Source: Sandaracinus amylolyticus
Lineage (GTDB): Bacteria; Myxococcota_A; Polyangia; Polyangiales; Sandaracinaceae
Length of the DNA stretch: 64,000 bases
NCBI RefSeq assembly: GCF_000737325.1
Contig: NZ_CP011125.1
Span: 3,906,001-3,970,000 of the forward strand
Direction: 5' to 3'
Made by a program: the position numbers and the translations under genes. Under the pieces are notes generated by a model. That model was not told the origin of the DNA. It saw nothing but the letters and a program-made list of their open reading frames with translations, and did not search any database. The stretch's first letter is position 1. Each line of letters opens with the position of its first letter. Positions 1 through 8,037 of the stretch are shown piece after piece.

Positions 1-224
1 CGGTCGTCGTGGCTCATTCCGGAGTACGGACCACTCGGCTCCGGAATGTCGTGGGCCGCGACGGTAGCCATGCGGTCGGGCCACGGAAGGCCGCGAGAAC
101 CGATTTCAGTCCGAATCTCGTCGCGCCGCGACGGAACGACGAGCGCCGCCGTGCTCGGGGCAGGGCGGCGCTCGGGGTAGGGGCGCTGGTGCGACGGGCT
201 GCGCGGATCGGGCCGGAGCGACGC
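1..224. other. Gene-free stretch at window edge
   Basis: I see no supportable gene here. All frames are open only because of high GC, and the translations are Arg/Ala-rich shadows. CCGGA/CGGAA words occur near 19, 41 and 83, faintly like the repeat arrays elsewhere in the window, but the spacing is not regular enough to call an array. It lies downstream of the minus-strand PhaR-like gene and may hold its terminator, though no convincing hairpin was seen. Confidence 0.5.
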
Positions 225-968
225 TCAGGCCTCGGGCTCGTCCCCACGCTCGCCGACGCCGCGCTCGTTCGCCGCGCGATCGATCGGGCCATCGCCGTGC
301 TTCGCGTCGCGCGCGCTGAGCTGGACGAGCTTCTGCTCGAGCTCCTCGATGCGCGTCTGCAGGCGCTTCACCTCGCCCTGGAGCTGGTGCACGTGGCTCA
401 CCGCCGCGCCGAGCACCGACTTGATGCGGTCGTCGGCGAGGCGCTGGAGCTCGTCCCACGCTTCCTTCGGGCCGACGAGGAGCTTGCGCCCCGCGGCCTC
501 GTCGGACTTCTCCTTCTCGGCCGGGCGCTCCGACTTCGGCGCGGCCGCCGCGGCGAGCGTCTCCTCGACCTCGGTCTCCGCGCCCGTGCCCGGCTCGCGC
601 CGGACGATCAGCTTGCCGACCGCCGTGCTCGACAGCGTCGACATCAACCGCTCGCCGCCCTGCTGAATCAGGGTGCGGAGCGCGCCGACGCTCGGCGACG
701 ACGAGCCCGCGCGACGCGCGTCCTCACCGGCCGGCGCGTTCTTGCGCTCCTCCTCGTACACGATCTGAGCGAGGGTGACGTTCGTCAGGTCCTCCTTCGT
801 CGTGTTGTCGATGATGGAGACCTCTTCGCCCCCACGGACGTACTCCGCGATCTGCTGAAGCGTCACGTAGCGCGAGTCGCGCGTGTCGTAGAGCTTCCGG
901 TTCGCGTAGCGCTTGATGACGCGCGGGCGCGTCGGGCGGTCGGACGGATGCTGAGGCGTCACACTCAC
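225..968 (-). CDS. PhaR-type polyhydroxyalkanoate synthesis regulator DNA-binding protein
   Basis: This protein of about 247 residues opens with the PHB/PHA accumulation regulator DNA-binding domain: [20 protein letters not shown] followed by a segment ending IVYEEER, roughly residues 14-80. A low-complexity Ala/Glu linker follows, and then a C-terminal coiled coil with heptad-like Leu spacing ([22 protein letters not shown]). In other bacteria this family represses phasin and PHA genes and binds PHB. Here there is no pha gene nearby, so the target is unknown. The GTG start at 968 is preferred because GGAG lies about 8 bases upstream and the domain begins soon after. An upstream in-frame ATG at 1034 lacks a ribosome site. 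The gene is transcribed divergently from the next one. Confidence 0.85.
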   Translation of the reverse strand: MSVTPQHPSDRPTRPRVIKRYANRKLYDTRDSRYVTLQQIAEYVRGGEEVSIIDNTTKEDLTNVTLAQIVYEEERKNAPAGEDARRAGSSSPSVGALRTLIQQGGERLMSTLSSTAVGKLIVRREPGTGAETEVEETLAAAAAPKSERPAEKEKSDEAAGRKLLVGPKEAWDELQRLADDRIKSVLGAAVSHVHQLQGEVKRLQTRIEELEQKLVQLSARDAKHGDGPIDRAANERGVGERGDEPEA

Positions 969-1057
969 GGGGATATTCTCCAGTTGCCAGAGTCGACGCG
1001 ACGCGTCAAGCCCCACCGGCCGTGGATGACCCAAGCGGGTAGGTCGCTCGTCCGCGG

Positions 1058-1063
1058 TATGAT
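1058..1063 (+). promoter_or_regulatory. Candidate -10 box for the helical-repeat protein gene
   Basis: TATGAT matches the sigma-70 -10 consensus at 5 of 6 positions and is rare in DNA this GC-rich. The matching -35 region 17 bases upstream is poor. A start site near 1070 would give a leader of only about 12 bases before the ATG at 1082. Weak prediction. Confidence 0.3.
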
Positions 1064-1081
1064 CCCGCGCTCGGTGAGCTC

Positions 1082-1825
1082 ATGAGGGTCGGCCTCGAGG
1101 CGCGGCGCCTGGTGCGCGTGGTCGACGGGATCGCGGATCGCGACGTGGCGGTCGGCTTCCTGCGCCACGAGCTCGCGCGCATCGGGCCCGAGGCGAGCGC
1201 CGCCGTCATCGCCGAGATCGATGCGCGCGCAGAGGCTCGCGACGACGCGTCCGCGAGGCTGATGCTCCTGGTCTCCGTGGCGCTCGCCGCGCGCGAGTGC
1301 GACGAGCTCCGCATCGCGATCGCCGAGGCCGCGGTCGCGCGTGGTGACGTCGACACTGCCCGCCGGCTGCGCCCGGAGCCCGGTGCGCGCGCCGCGGACG
1401 ACGATGCCTCGACCGTGCCCGACTTCGGGCGAGGCCGACCGATCACGCTCGGCGAGCGCAAGTCGCTCGCGCGCCGGCGCGATCGCGATCTGCTCGCGCG
1501 TGTGCTCCGCGATCCGCATCCGGACGTCATCCGCATCCTGCTCGCGAACCCCGCGATCACCGAGCCCGACGTCGTGCGGCTCTGCGCGAAGCGGCCGATC
1601 GTGCCCGACGTGCTCCGCGAGGTCGCGCGCTCGTCGCGATGGATGGTCCGCTACGGCGTGCGTCTCGCGCTCGCGCGCAATCCGTACACGCCGCTCGACG
1701 TCGCGCTCTCGATGGTGCCGCACCTCAACGCGCAGGACGCGCGCGAGATCGCGGGCTCACCCGAGCTCCACGATCAGCTGCGCGAAGCCTGCGCGCGCGC
1801 CGCGCGTCCGCGCACCATCCACTGA
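1082..1825 (+). CDS. Conserved-looking protein with helical (LRV/HEAT-like) repeats, function unknown
   Basis: This protein of 247 residues has no signal peptide and no recognised catalytic motif. The C-terminal half carries repeats of about 20-25 residues of the type LARVLRDPHPDVIRILLANP, DVVRLCAKRP and VRYGVRLALARNP, which resemble leucine-rich-repeat-variant or HEAT-like helical pairs used for protein contacts. The N-terminal half is Ala/Arg/Glu-rich and probably helical. The ATG at 1082 follows a weak GGTGAG ribosome site. Its stop lies 40 bases from the end of convergent tatA. I do not recognise the family well enough to propose a role beyond a scaffold or adaptor. Confidence 0.7.
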   Translation: MRVGLEARRLVRVVDGIADRDVAVGFLRHELARIGPEASAAVIAEIDARAEARDDASARLMLLVSVALAARECDELRIAIAEAAVARGDVDTARRLRPEPGARAADDDASTVPDFGRGRPITLGERKSLARRRDRDLLARVLRDPHPDVIRILLANPAITEPDVVRLCAKRPIVPDVLREVARSSRWMVRYGVRLALARNPYTPLDVALSMVPHLNAQDAREIAGSPELHDQLREACARAARPRTIH

Positions 1826-1865
1826 GCTCTGCGCCCGTTGCGTGTCGCGCGCAGCTCGCGAGCGC

Positions 1866-2114
1866 TCAGCGCTTGCGCTCGACGACCTCGGCCTCGGCGA
1901 CTTCGTCCTTCGACAGCTCGTCCGCGCCGCTCTTCGACGCGACGCGCTTGTCCTTCGAGGTGACCTCGATGTCGTCGTCGCTGTTGAGGCCGCGCTTCAG
2001 GCCACGGATCGCCTTGCCCAGACCTTCGCCGATCTGCGGGAGACGGCTCGCGCCGAAGACGAGCAGCACGATCAGCAGGATGACGATCAGCTCGCCCATT
2101 CCGAGGTTCGGCAC
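1866..2114 (-). CDS. tatA: Twin-arginine translocase subunit TatA/TatE
   Basis: This 82-residue protein has the TatA layout: a short N-terminus, one membrane helix (residues about 7-21, LIVILLIVLLVFGASRLP), the FGxxRLP hinge and an amphipathic helix (GEGLGKAIRGLKRGL), then a charged Lys/Glu/Asp tail. TatA oligomers form the pore through which folded Arg-Arg signal proteins cross the inner membrane. The GTG start at 2114 is supported by GGAGG about 7 bases upstream. No tatB or tatC lies beside it, so it is an orphan copy. TatA and TatE cannot be separated from sequence alone. Confidence 0.9.
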   Translation of the reverse strand: MPNLGMGELIVILLIVLLVFGASRLPQIGEGLGKAIRGLKRGLNSDDDIEVTSKDKRVASKSGADELSKDEVAEAEVVERKR

Positions 2115-2132
2115 GTGTGGTCCTCCACTACC

Positions 2133-2146
2133 GGGAAACTGTTCCC
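2133..2146. promoter_or_regulatory. Palindrome GGGAA-N4-TTCCC between divergent genes
   Basis: A perfect 5+5 dyad (GGGAA ACTG TTCCC) lies in the 91-base divergent region between tatA and the rRNA methyltransferase gene, about 19 bases upstream of the tatA start codon. It could be an operator, but no cognate regulator is identifiable. Confidence 0.3.
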
Positions 2147-2205
2147 AAGCTACCCGGGTGCCGCGGTCGCGGCAAGCGCGCGGACCATGTACTAGAGTCG
2201 CGCGC

Positions 2206-3390
2206 GTGACGACCGTGACGCTGTCGCGAGGCCGGGTTCAGCCGGTTTGGGCTGGGCATCCCTGGGTCTTCGCGCAGGCGATCGCGAGGGTCGACGGAGC
2301 GCCCAGCGCGGGCGACGTCGTCGACGTCGTCGACCCCGAAGGGCGCTTCCAGGGGCGCGGCTACTGGTCGCCCAAGTCGGCCATCCCGGTGCGCATCGCC
2401 ACGCGCGACGCGAACGATCCGCTCGACGGTGCGTCGATCGGTCGCGCCATCGAGCGCGCCGCCGCGCTCCGCGCGCGCTTCGGTCTCCCGAGCGCCGAGA
2501 CCACCGGCTACCGGCTCGTGCACTCCGAGGGCGACGGCCTGCCCGGGCTGATCGTCGACGTGCTCGGGAACGTCGCGACGGTCCAGCTGCTCACCATCGG
2601 GATGAAGCTGCGCGAGGCGGACGTGTTCGCGCACGTCGCGCGCGTCGCGCGCGTGAAGACCGTCATCGAGGTCGCGAGCGAGAAGGCCGCGCAGCGTGAG
2701 GGGTTCGAGGCGAAGACCGGCGTCGTGCGCGGGCCCGATCCCCACGCGCTCGAGCTGCGCGAGCGCGGGCTCGACGTCTCGCTCGAGCCGACCATCACGC
2801 AGAAGACCGGCTTCTACTTCGATCAGCGCGAGAACCGCGCGATGGTCGAGCGCCTCGCGCGGGGCGCGCGCGTGCTCGACCTCTACAGCTTCGTCGGCGC
2901 GTTCGCGATGTTCGCCGCGCGCGGCGGCGCGCAGAGCGTGATCGCCGTCGACAGCTCGCCGGTCGCCATCGCGACCGCGTCGCGCCTCGCGCACCACCAC
3001 GGGATGAGCGACCGCATCACGTTCGAGCGCGCCGACGCGCGGCACCGCATGGAGGAGCTCGCGCGCAAGAAGGAGCGCTTCGATCTCGTCGTGCTCGATC
3101 CCCCGAAGCTCGCGCCGACCGTGAAGCACCTCGAGCGCGCGCGCGGCGCCTATCGCCGCCTCAACGCCGACGCCGCGCGCGTCACCGAGCGCGACGGAGT
3201 GCTCGTCAGCTGCTCGTGCTCCGCCGCGATGACGCCCGACGAGCTCGTGCGCGTCGCGACGATGGGCGCGCGCGACGCCGGGCGTGATCTGACGCTGCTC
3301 CACATGGGCGAGCAGGGGCCCGATCACCCGGTGCCCGCCGCGTTCGCGGAAGGGCGCTACCTCAAGGCCGCGTTCTTCCGGGTGACCTGA
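2206..3390 (+). CDS. RlmI-like class I SAM-dependent rRNA (cytosine-C5) methyltransferase
   Basis: This protein of 394 residues has the RlmI/YccW layout: an N-terminal PUA-type RNA-binding domain (about 1-75, with HPWVFAQAI and a GRGYW-like segment), a central linker domain, and a C-terminal Rossmann methyltransferase. The SAM loop is RVLDLYSFVGAFAMFAARGG (about 221-240), then AVDSS. The catalytic-type motif DLVVLDPPKLAP lies near residue 298, and a Cys-rich SCSCS strand follows at about 340. In E. coli RlmI makes m5C1962 in 23S rRNA, and the same target is likely but inferred. The GTG at 2206 gives a normal-length protein. Its stop overlaps the next ATG (TGATG), so it heads a four-gene coupled set. 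Confidence 0.85.
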   Translation: MTTVTLSRGRVQPVWAGHPWVFAQAIARVDGAPSAGDVVDVVDPEGRFQGRGYWSPKSAIPVRIATRDANDPLDGASIGRAIERAAALRARFGLPSAETTGYRLVHSEGDGLPGLIVDVLGNVATVQLLTIGMKLREADVFAHVARVARVKTVIEVASEKAAQREGFEAKTGVVRGPDPHALELRERGLDVSLEPTITQKTGFYFDQRENRAMVERLARGARVLDLYSFVGAFAMFAARGGAQSVIAVDSSPVAIATASRLAHHHGMSDRITFERADARHRMEELARKKERFDLVVLDPPKLAPTVKHLERARGAYRRLNADAARVTERDGVLVSCSCSAAMTPDELVRVATMGARDAGRDLTLLHMGEQGPDHPVPAAFAEGRYLKAAFFRVT

Positions 3391-4169
3391 TGCGATCGAT
3401 CGACGAGCTGAGCGCCGAGAGCGCGCGGGCGATCGAGGGCGTGGTGTTCGACGTCGACGACACGCTCACGAAGGGCGGCATCGTCGAGCAGGAGGCGTAC
3501 GCCGCGCTCTTCCGGCTGCGCGACGCCGGGCTCGCGCGCATCGCGGTCACCGGTCGTCCCCTCGGGTGGATGGAGCCCGTCGCGCTGCTGTGGCCGATCG
3601 ATCTCGCGGTCGGGGAGAACGGCGCGGGGTGGATCTGGCGCGACGGGCGCGTCGCGCGGCGCGGGTGGTTCGACGCGCAGCGCAGCGACGACGTGCTCGC
3701 GCGGGTTCGCGCTCGGGTCCGCGAGGAGATGCCCGACGTGCGCGAGGCCGACGATCAGCCGCTGCGCCGCTGCGACCTCGCGTTCGACGTGGGCGAGACC
3801 GTGAGCCTCTCGCGCGAACGCATCGCGCGGCTCGTCGCGATCATCGAGGCGTGCGGCGCGCGCGCCGTCGTCTCCACGGTGCACGCCCACGCGATGCCGG
3901 GCGCGTGGGACAAGGCGTGCGGCACCGTGCGCGCCGTTCGCGACGTGCTCGGCGTCGACGAGGCGCGCCTCCGCGAGCGCTTCTTGTTCGTCGGTGACTC
4001 GGGGAACGACGCCGCCGCGTTCTCGTTCTTCGCCCACACCGCAGGGGTCGCGAACGTCCGCGATCACCTCCGCGCGCTCCCCGTCGCGCCGCGCTTCGTC
4101 GCGCGCGAGGCGCGCGGCCGCGGCTTCGCCGAGATCGTCGACGTGCTGCTCGCGCGGAGGCGCGCGTGA
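3390..4169 (+). CDS. HAD-superfamily phosphatase (type IIB-like)
   Basis: This protein of 259 residues carries motif I DVDDTLT (Asp21 nucleophile, Asp23), motif II in AVTGRP, and motif IV GDSGNDAAAF near residues 202-210. This is the full set for a HAD phosphohydrolase. The cap inserted between motifs II and III, together with the GENGAG segment, resembles the Cof or trehalose/mannosyl-3-phosphoglycerate phosphatase-like type IIB group. The substrate cannot be read from sequence. It is translationally coupled to the genes on both sides, with 1- and 4-base overlaps. Confidence 0.8.
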   Translation: MRSIDELSAESARAIEGVVFDVDDTLTKGGIVEQEAYAALFRLRDAGLARIAVTGRPLGWMEPVALLWPIDLAVGENGAGWIWRDGRVARRGWFDAQRSDDVLARVRARVREEMPDVREADDQPLRRCDLAFDVGETVSLSRERIARLVAIIEACGARAVVSTVHAHAMPGAWDKACGTVRAVRDVLGVDEARLRERFLFVGDSGNDAAAFSFFAHTAGVANVRDHLRALPVAPRFVAREARGRGFAEIVDVLLARRRA

Positions 4170-4729
4170 AGCGCGATCGACTCCCCACGCCGGTCGTGCT
4201 CGCCGCGTCGAGCTCGATGATCGTGATCGGCGTGCTCGCCTGGATGGTCGCGCGCGATCGCGCCGAGCAGGCCCCGGTCGAGACGACCCAGCGCGCGCCC
4301 CAGGCCGCCGAGCTGCACATCGACGATCGCACCCCCGAGGCCGTCGCCGAGTCGTTCTACGACGCGTGGCGACGTCGCGCGTGGGACGAAGCCGAGCGCA
4401 TCGCGGTCGGCGAGGCGCGCGCGAGAGTGCACGAGAAGCAGGCGCGCGATGCCCAGCTCGACGCGCAGGAGCGCGAGATGGCGCGCGAGGCGTGGCTCGC
4501 GCTCGCGGGCGCGCCGCTCACGATGTTCTTCCAGCAGTCGGACACGCTCGAGCCGGACCAGCGCATCGCGCTCCGCGGCATCGCGGGATACGACGTGATG
4601 AGCCAGCCGTACCGCCGCGAGGTCGAGTTCGAGGTGGTGCGCGAGGGCGAGCGCTGGCGCGTCGAGCGCATGGTCCCGGGGCGCGTGCTCACCGACGTGC
4701 CCGATCTCTTGAAGCTGGCGGACGAATGA
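4166..4729 (+). CDS. Membrane-anchored protein with NTF2/DUF4878-like domain, unknown function
   Basis: This protein of 187 residues starts at GTG 4166, overlapping the previous stop (GTGA). An N-terminal hydrophobic segment (about residues 8-27, VVLAASSSMIVIGVLAWMV) should anchor it in the inner membrane. The rest, with PEAVAESFYDAWRRRAWDEAERIA and later VEFEVVREGERWRVERMVPG, resembles the cone-shaped NTF2/SnoaL or DUF4878 fold often found as extracytoplasmic small domains. No catalytic residues are evident. Its place between a HAD phosphatase and a methyltransferase gives no clear functional hint. Confidence 0.65.
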   Translation: MKRDRLPTPVVLAASSSMIVIGVLAWMVARDRAEQAPVETTQRAPQAAELHIDDRTPEAVAESFYDAWRRRAWDEAERIAVGEARARVHEKQARDAQLDAQEREMAREAWLALAGAPLTMFFQQSDTLEPDQRIALRGIAGYDVMSQPYRREVEFEVVREGERWRVERMVPGRVLTDVPDLLKLADE

Positions 4730-5544
4730 AGCGCGAAGGACCGAGCGAGCACGCGCTGCGGCACGGATCGGAGTCGCACTACGTCGACGCGCGTCTCTAC
4801 GACCACACGTACGCGCGGCGGAAGCACGACGTGCGCTTCTACGTCGAGATGGCGCGCGAGATCGGCGGGTCCGTGCTCGAGCTCGGCGCGGGCAGCGGGC
4901 GCGTCGCGCTCGCGATCGCGCGCGAGGGCATCGACGTCGTCGCGGTCGATCGCATGGACTCGATGCTCGCGCGCTTCCGCGAGCGCCTCGGGCGGCAGCC
5001 GATCGCGGCGCGCGAGCACGTCTCGATCGTGAAGGGCGATCTGCTCTCGCTGCGGCTGCGCCGGAAGTTCCGGCTCGTGATCGCGCCGTTCAACGTCTTC
5101 ATGCACCTCTATCGCCGCGAGGACGTCGAGGCCGCGCTCGCGACGTGCCGCGCGCACCTGATGCCGCGCGACGGGCGCCTCGTGTTCGACGTCCTGATGC
5201 CCGACTTCCGCGCGTTCGTGCGCGACCCTCACCGCCAGTACCGCGCGCGCCCGATCGTCGATCCCAGCGACGGACGGAAGTGGGAGTACGGCGAGCAGTT
5301 CCAGTTCGATCCCGCGACGCAGATCCAGATGGTCACGTCGGTGCTGCGCAACCCCGACGATCCCGGCGACCTGCGCGTGCTCCCGCTCGCACACCGGCAG
5401 TTCTTCCCGGCGGAGCTCGAGGCGCTGCTGCACTACAACGGCTTCGAGATGGTGGAGCGCTGGGGGGACTTCCAGCGTGGCCCGCTCAGCGTCGACGGCG
5501 AGTCCCAGGTGATCGTCGCGCGCCTGCGGCGCGGCAAACGGTAG
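4726..5544 (+). CDS. Class I SAM-dependent methyltransferase
   Basis: This protein of 272 residues has a clear SAM-binding motif I, VLELGAGSGRVALAIAREG (about 49-67), an acidic residue at the end of strand beta2 (VVAVDRMDSM), and a motif near IVKGDLLSL. The C-terminal half has FEMVERWGDFQRGPLSVDGE, as in many small-molecule methyltransferases. The acceptor is unknown. The ATG at 4726 overlaps the preceding TGA, so it is the last member of the coupled run from 2206. Confidence 0.85.
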   Translation: MKREGPSEHALRHGSESHYVDARLYDHTYARRKHDVRFYVEMAREIGGSVLELGAGSGRVALAIAREGIDVVAVDRMDSMLARFRERLGRQPIAAREHVSIVKGDLLSLRLRRKFRLVIAPFNVFMHLYRREDVEAALATCRAHLMPRDGRLVFDVLMPDFRAFVRDPHRQYRARPIVDPSDGRKWEYGEQFQFDPATQIQMVTSVLRNPDDPGDLRVLPLAHRQFFPAELEALLHYNGFEMVERWGDFQRGPLSVDGESQVIVARLRRGKR

Positions 5545-5667
5545 GCCTCGGCCGCCACGACGCCGATCGCGAGGACCGACACACGAGCCGGCGCGTCGGC
5601 GACACCGTCGCAACGACGGGTGGCTCGCGCGCTTCGAGGTCCCGCGTCGAACGTGCACACTCGCGTG

Positions 5668-6300
5668 ATGACGCCGAGCCGCGACCACCTGACGCTGGGA
5701 CCGCTGACCTTCGAGATCGCGGAAGCCTCCATCTCCGCGCAGCTCGATGATCCGTACTGGATGACGAAGTACGCGCCCGAACGGGCGCCGCCTCGTGTGC
5801 TCTGGTTCGTCGAGGTCCACGCGAAGCCGTTGGTGCACGACGGCGAGCACTGGGCGCCCGCCGCATCGCACGCGTTCCACAGCGCGATCCGGAGCTGGCG
5901 CGAGCTCGGGGAGGTCCGCCTCGCGTGGACGTCGCGGTTCGACGAAGAGACCGGAGAGCCGAATGGCAACTTCTACGTTTTCGAGCACCGCGACATCCCA
6001 GAGGCTTCGCTGTCGATTCGCGGCAGCGAACGCTCGGATTTCATCGTCGAGCTCCGCGGGAAGTGCGACGTCGGTGGGAGCTCTGAGATCGACGAGAACG
6101 TGCCGTTCGCGCTGGTCGCCGCCGCGCGTTTCACCGAGATCGTCGTGCACGGCTCCGGCGCCGACGATGCAGCGACGCTCACCGCGCGACTCGCGCAGCA
6201 CGTCGCGCTCGACGAGCTCGTCGCTGGCGAGCTCACGCGCTCGGGCAAGCTCGACGACGGAACGCCTTGTTGTCGGATGTCCTTCGCGGCGCGCCGATGA
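5668..6300 (+). CDS. Hypothetical protein
   Basis: This protein of about 210 residues has no signal peptide or membrane segment. It is mostly predicted beta-strand with conserved-looking aromatic residues (DDPYWMTKYAPERAPPRVLWFVEVHAKP, then FRSW and GNFYVFEHRDIPEA). It is not a family I recognise; the pattern suggests a small all-beta domain of the kind used as immunity or accessory proteins. The ATG at 5668 is chosen over the upstream ATG at 5620 because the intervening residues look like untranslated leader. Its lower GC and ordinary codon mix differ slightly from neighbouring genes. Repeat array A follows directly. Confidence 0.6.
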   Translation: MTPSRDHLTLGPLTFEIAEASISAQLDDPYWMTKYAPERAPPRVLWFVEVHAKPLVHDGEHWAPAASHAFHSAIRSWRELGEVRLAWTSRFDEETGEPNGNFYVFEHRDIPEASLSIRGSERSDFIVELRGKCDVGGSSEIDENVPFALVAAARFTEIVVHGSGADDAATLTARLAQHVALDELVAGELTRSGKLDDGTPCCRMSFAARR

Positions 6301-6370
6301 CCTCGGACCAGGTGCGCGCCGACGCTGCGGGGGCGCGTACCCTTCCTTCGTCGTGGTCTCGTCGTGAGCT

Positions 6371-6714
6371 GGCGCTTCGTCGGTCGTGGTGCTGCGGCCG
6401 GAAGGTCCGCCCAGAGCGACCCCGATCGCGATTCCGGTGTGCTTCCACGTCCTTCCGAGCGCTCGGGGCGGGCCGTCCGGGATCCGGAATGTTCCCCCAG
6501 CGCGCTCTGGCAGCGCCGTCCGGATGCCGGACACGTCGCCTCGAGCGCTCGGGCAGCGCGATCCGCATGCCGTACACGCCGCCTCGAGCGCTCGGGGATG
6601 CGCGTCCGGCGTCCGGACATCGCACCCCGAGCGTCATCGCGGTGCGATCCGGGACCCTGCGGCGCCCGATCGAGCGCTCGGTCCGTCGTGGCGGAGAGAC
6701 GGACGCGCGATCGG
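6371..6714 (+). repeat. Repeat array A: about 8 units of a 43-bp tandem repeat
   Basis: The word GAGCGCTCGG or a close variant recurs at 6414, 6457, 6500, 6543, 6586, 6629 and 6672, exactly every 43 bases, with a weaker unit at 6371. The unit core reads GAGCGCTCGGGCAGCGCGAT followed by CCGGATGCCGGACACGCC. Units differ at many positions, so this is an old or diverging minisatellite. Because 43 is not a multiple of three, and the array lies between the ends of two convergent genes, it is not coding. It accounts for nearly all of the 427-base gene-free stretch 6301-6727. Confidence 0.85.
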
Positions 6715-6727
6715 GGCCGCTGCGGGC

Positions 6728-7408
6728 TCAGGTTCCGTCGCTCGGATCGCCTTCGTCCTTCTCGCCGCCGCTCCCGGTAGGAGGATCGACGTCGTCGAAG
6801 AACGACTCGAAGGTGCGCTTGTCGGAGGCGTGCAGCTCTCGCAGCGCGCCCTGGTTCTGCTTGTAGCAGTCGATCCACACGCGCCGTGCCTCGTCGAGCG
6901 CCGCGCGTCGGACCGCGCAGAGGCCCCGGGCTCGCTCGCGGTCGGCGAGCGCGCTCTCGTAGCGGTCGCGCGCCGCGGTGATGCGCGGCAGCCACTCGTC
7001 GCGCAGCGGGCCGCCGCCTGCGTCGAGGGCGCGGATGAGCTCGCCGAGCGCCGCCACCTCGGTGGCCCCGACCGGCTGCACGATCGCGGTCTTGCCGCGC
7101 GGGAAGATCCGGTCGTGGAGGGCGCCGGGCTTGCCGCCGTCGGCGTGACGCACCGCGAGGTCGAGCAGATCGATCTCGCGGTCGGCGGCGCGATCGACGA
7201 TCGCGACGCGGGCGCGCGGCCGCGAGAGCGCGAGCACCGAAGCCTCGTACTCGTCGCGGCAGGTCGCGAGCTGCGTGGTCGCGGTCTCGTTGCGAGCGCG
7301 CAGCCGCGCGTGCTCGGCGTCGGAGAAGGTCGCGAGCGCCTCGTCGTGAAAGGTGGCGACGCGGAGGATCTTGAGGACCGGAGTCCGGAGCGTGGGTGTC
7401 TGAGCCAT
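6728..7408 (-). CDS. Hypothetical protein, largely helical/coiled coil
   Basis: This 226-residue protein, ATG at 7408, has no signal peptide. It is rich in Ala, Arg, Glu and Asp, with long helical stretches (FSDAEHARLRARNETATTQL, then ITAARDRYESALADRERARG) and an acidic Gly/Asp tail. Two segments with Leu-Ile-Arg-Ala spacing suggest coiled-coil pairing. I do not recognise the family. It runs divergently from the PEGA lipoprotein gene, from which it is separated by 90 bases. Confidence 0.65.
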   Translation of the reverse strand: MAQTPTLRTPVLKILRVATFHDEALATFSDAEHARLRARNETATTQLATCRDEYEASVLALSRPRARVAIVDRAADREIDLLDLAVRHADGGKPGALHDRIFPRGKTAIVQPVGATEVAALGELIRALDAGGGPLRDEWLPRITAARDRYESALADRERARGLCAVRRAALDEARRVWIDCYKQNQGALRELHASDKRTFESFFDDVDPPTGSGGEKDEGDPSDGT

Positions 7409-7498
7409 GCACGCGACCGTGCCGAGGAGCGCGCGCGTGAGACAAGTCGCCGTTCGTGGATTCGCCCCGCGCGGTGCGGGCTGGAGTACCGTCGGGCG

Positions 7499-8002
7499 AT
7501 GATGCGGGCGGGGTGGATCGTCTTCGTGCTGGTGGCGGCGTGCGCGCCTCCCGTCGACGCGAGCGAGGGCACGCTGATCGTGCGCGCGCACGAGCGCGGT
7601 GTGGTGCACGTCGACGCGCGACCGGTGCGCGGAGATCGCGTGCGTCTCGCGCGGGGCACGCACGTCGTCGAGCTGCGGCGCGGTGCGCTCGTGATCGCGA
7701 GCGAGCACGTCGAGGTGCGCGGCGGGAGCGAGATCGAGATCGACCTCGACGTGATCGCCGCGGGATCGATCGCGAGCGACGCGGCGGTGAGCGGGCGCGT
7801 GGAGATCCGCTCGGTGCCGCCGGGCGCGGAGATCGAGATCGACGGAGCGCCCGCGGGGCTCGGGCCGCTGGTGATCGATCTGGTGCCGGGGCCGCACGTC
7901 GTGCGGGTGTGGGCGCCGGGATACGAGGCGTTCGAGCAGGAGATCTACGTGGGCGCGGGCGGCTCGACCGAGCTCGACGTGCAGCTCGTCGCGAGCCGCT
8001 GA
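7499..8002 (+). CDS. PEGA-domain lipoprotein
   Basis: This 167-residue protein has a lipoprotein signal (MMRAGWIVFVLVAACAPP, lipobox VAAC, Cys near 15). The mature part is beta-rich, with a C-terminal PEGA domain (VEIRSVPPGAEIEIDGAPAG, then GPHVVRVWAPGYEAFEQEI). PEGA domains are small surface beta-sandwiches common in myxobacterial envelope proteins and thought to mediate binding. Two ATG codons are adjacent and the first is used here. It is followed after 35 bases by the NfeD/SPFH pair on the same strand, so co-transcription is likely. Confidence 0.8.
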   Translation: MMRAGWIVFVLVAACAPPVDASEGTLIVRAHERGVVHVDARPVRGDRVRLARGTHVVELRRGALVIASEHVEVRGGSEIEIDLDVIAAGSIASDAAVSGRVEIRSVPPGAEIEIDGAPAGLGPLVIDLVPGPHVVRVWAPGYEAFEQEIYVGAGGSTELDVQLVASR

Positions 8003-8037
8003 GCGACTCGGGTGCGCGTGATGCATCGACGTCGCGC

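Noticed and set aside
1-224. CCGGA/CGGAA words near 19, 41 and 83 as another repeat array
   Set aside because: Spacings are irregular (22, 42, then 48), so I could not support an array at the window edge.
1826-1865. Hairpin between the helical-repeat protein and tatA as a terminator
   Set aside because: The stem needs a bulge and is short, so it is no better than expected in GC-rich DNA.
6371-6714. 43-base periodic array considered as a CRISPR array
   Set aside because: There is no alternation of a conserved repeat and unique spacers. Similarity runs across the whole unit and decays gradually, and no cas genes are near.
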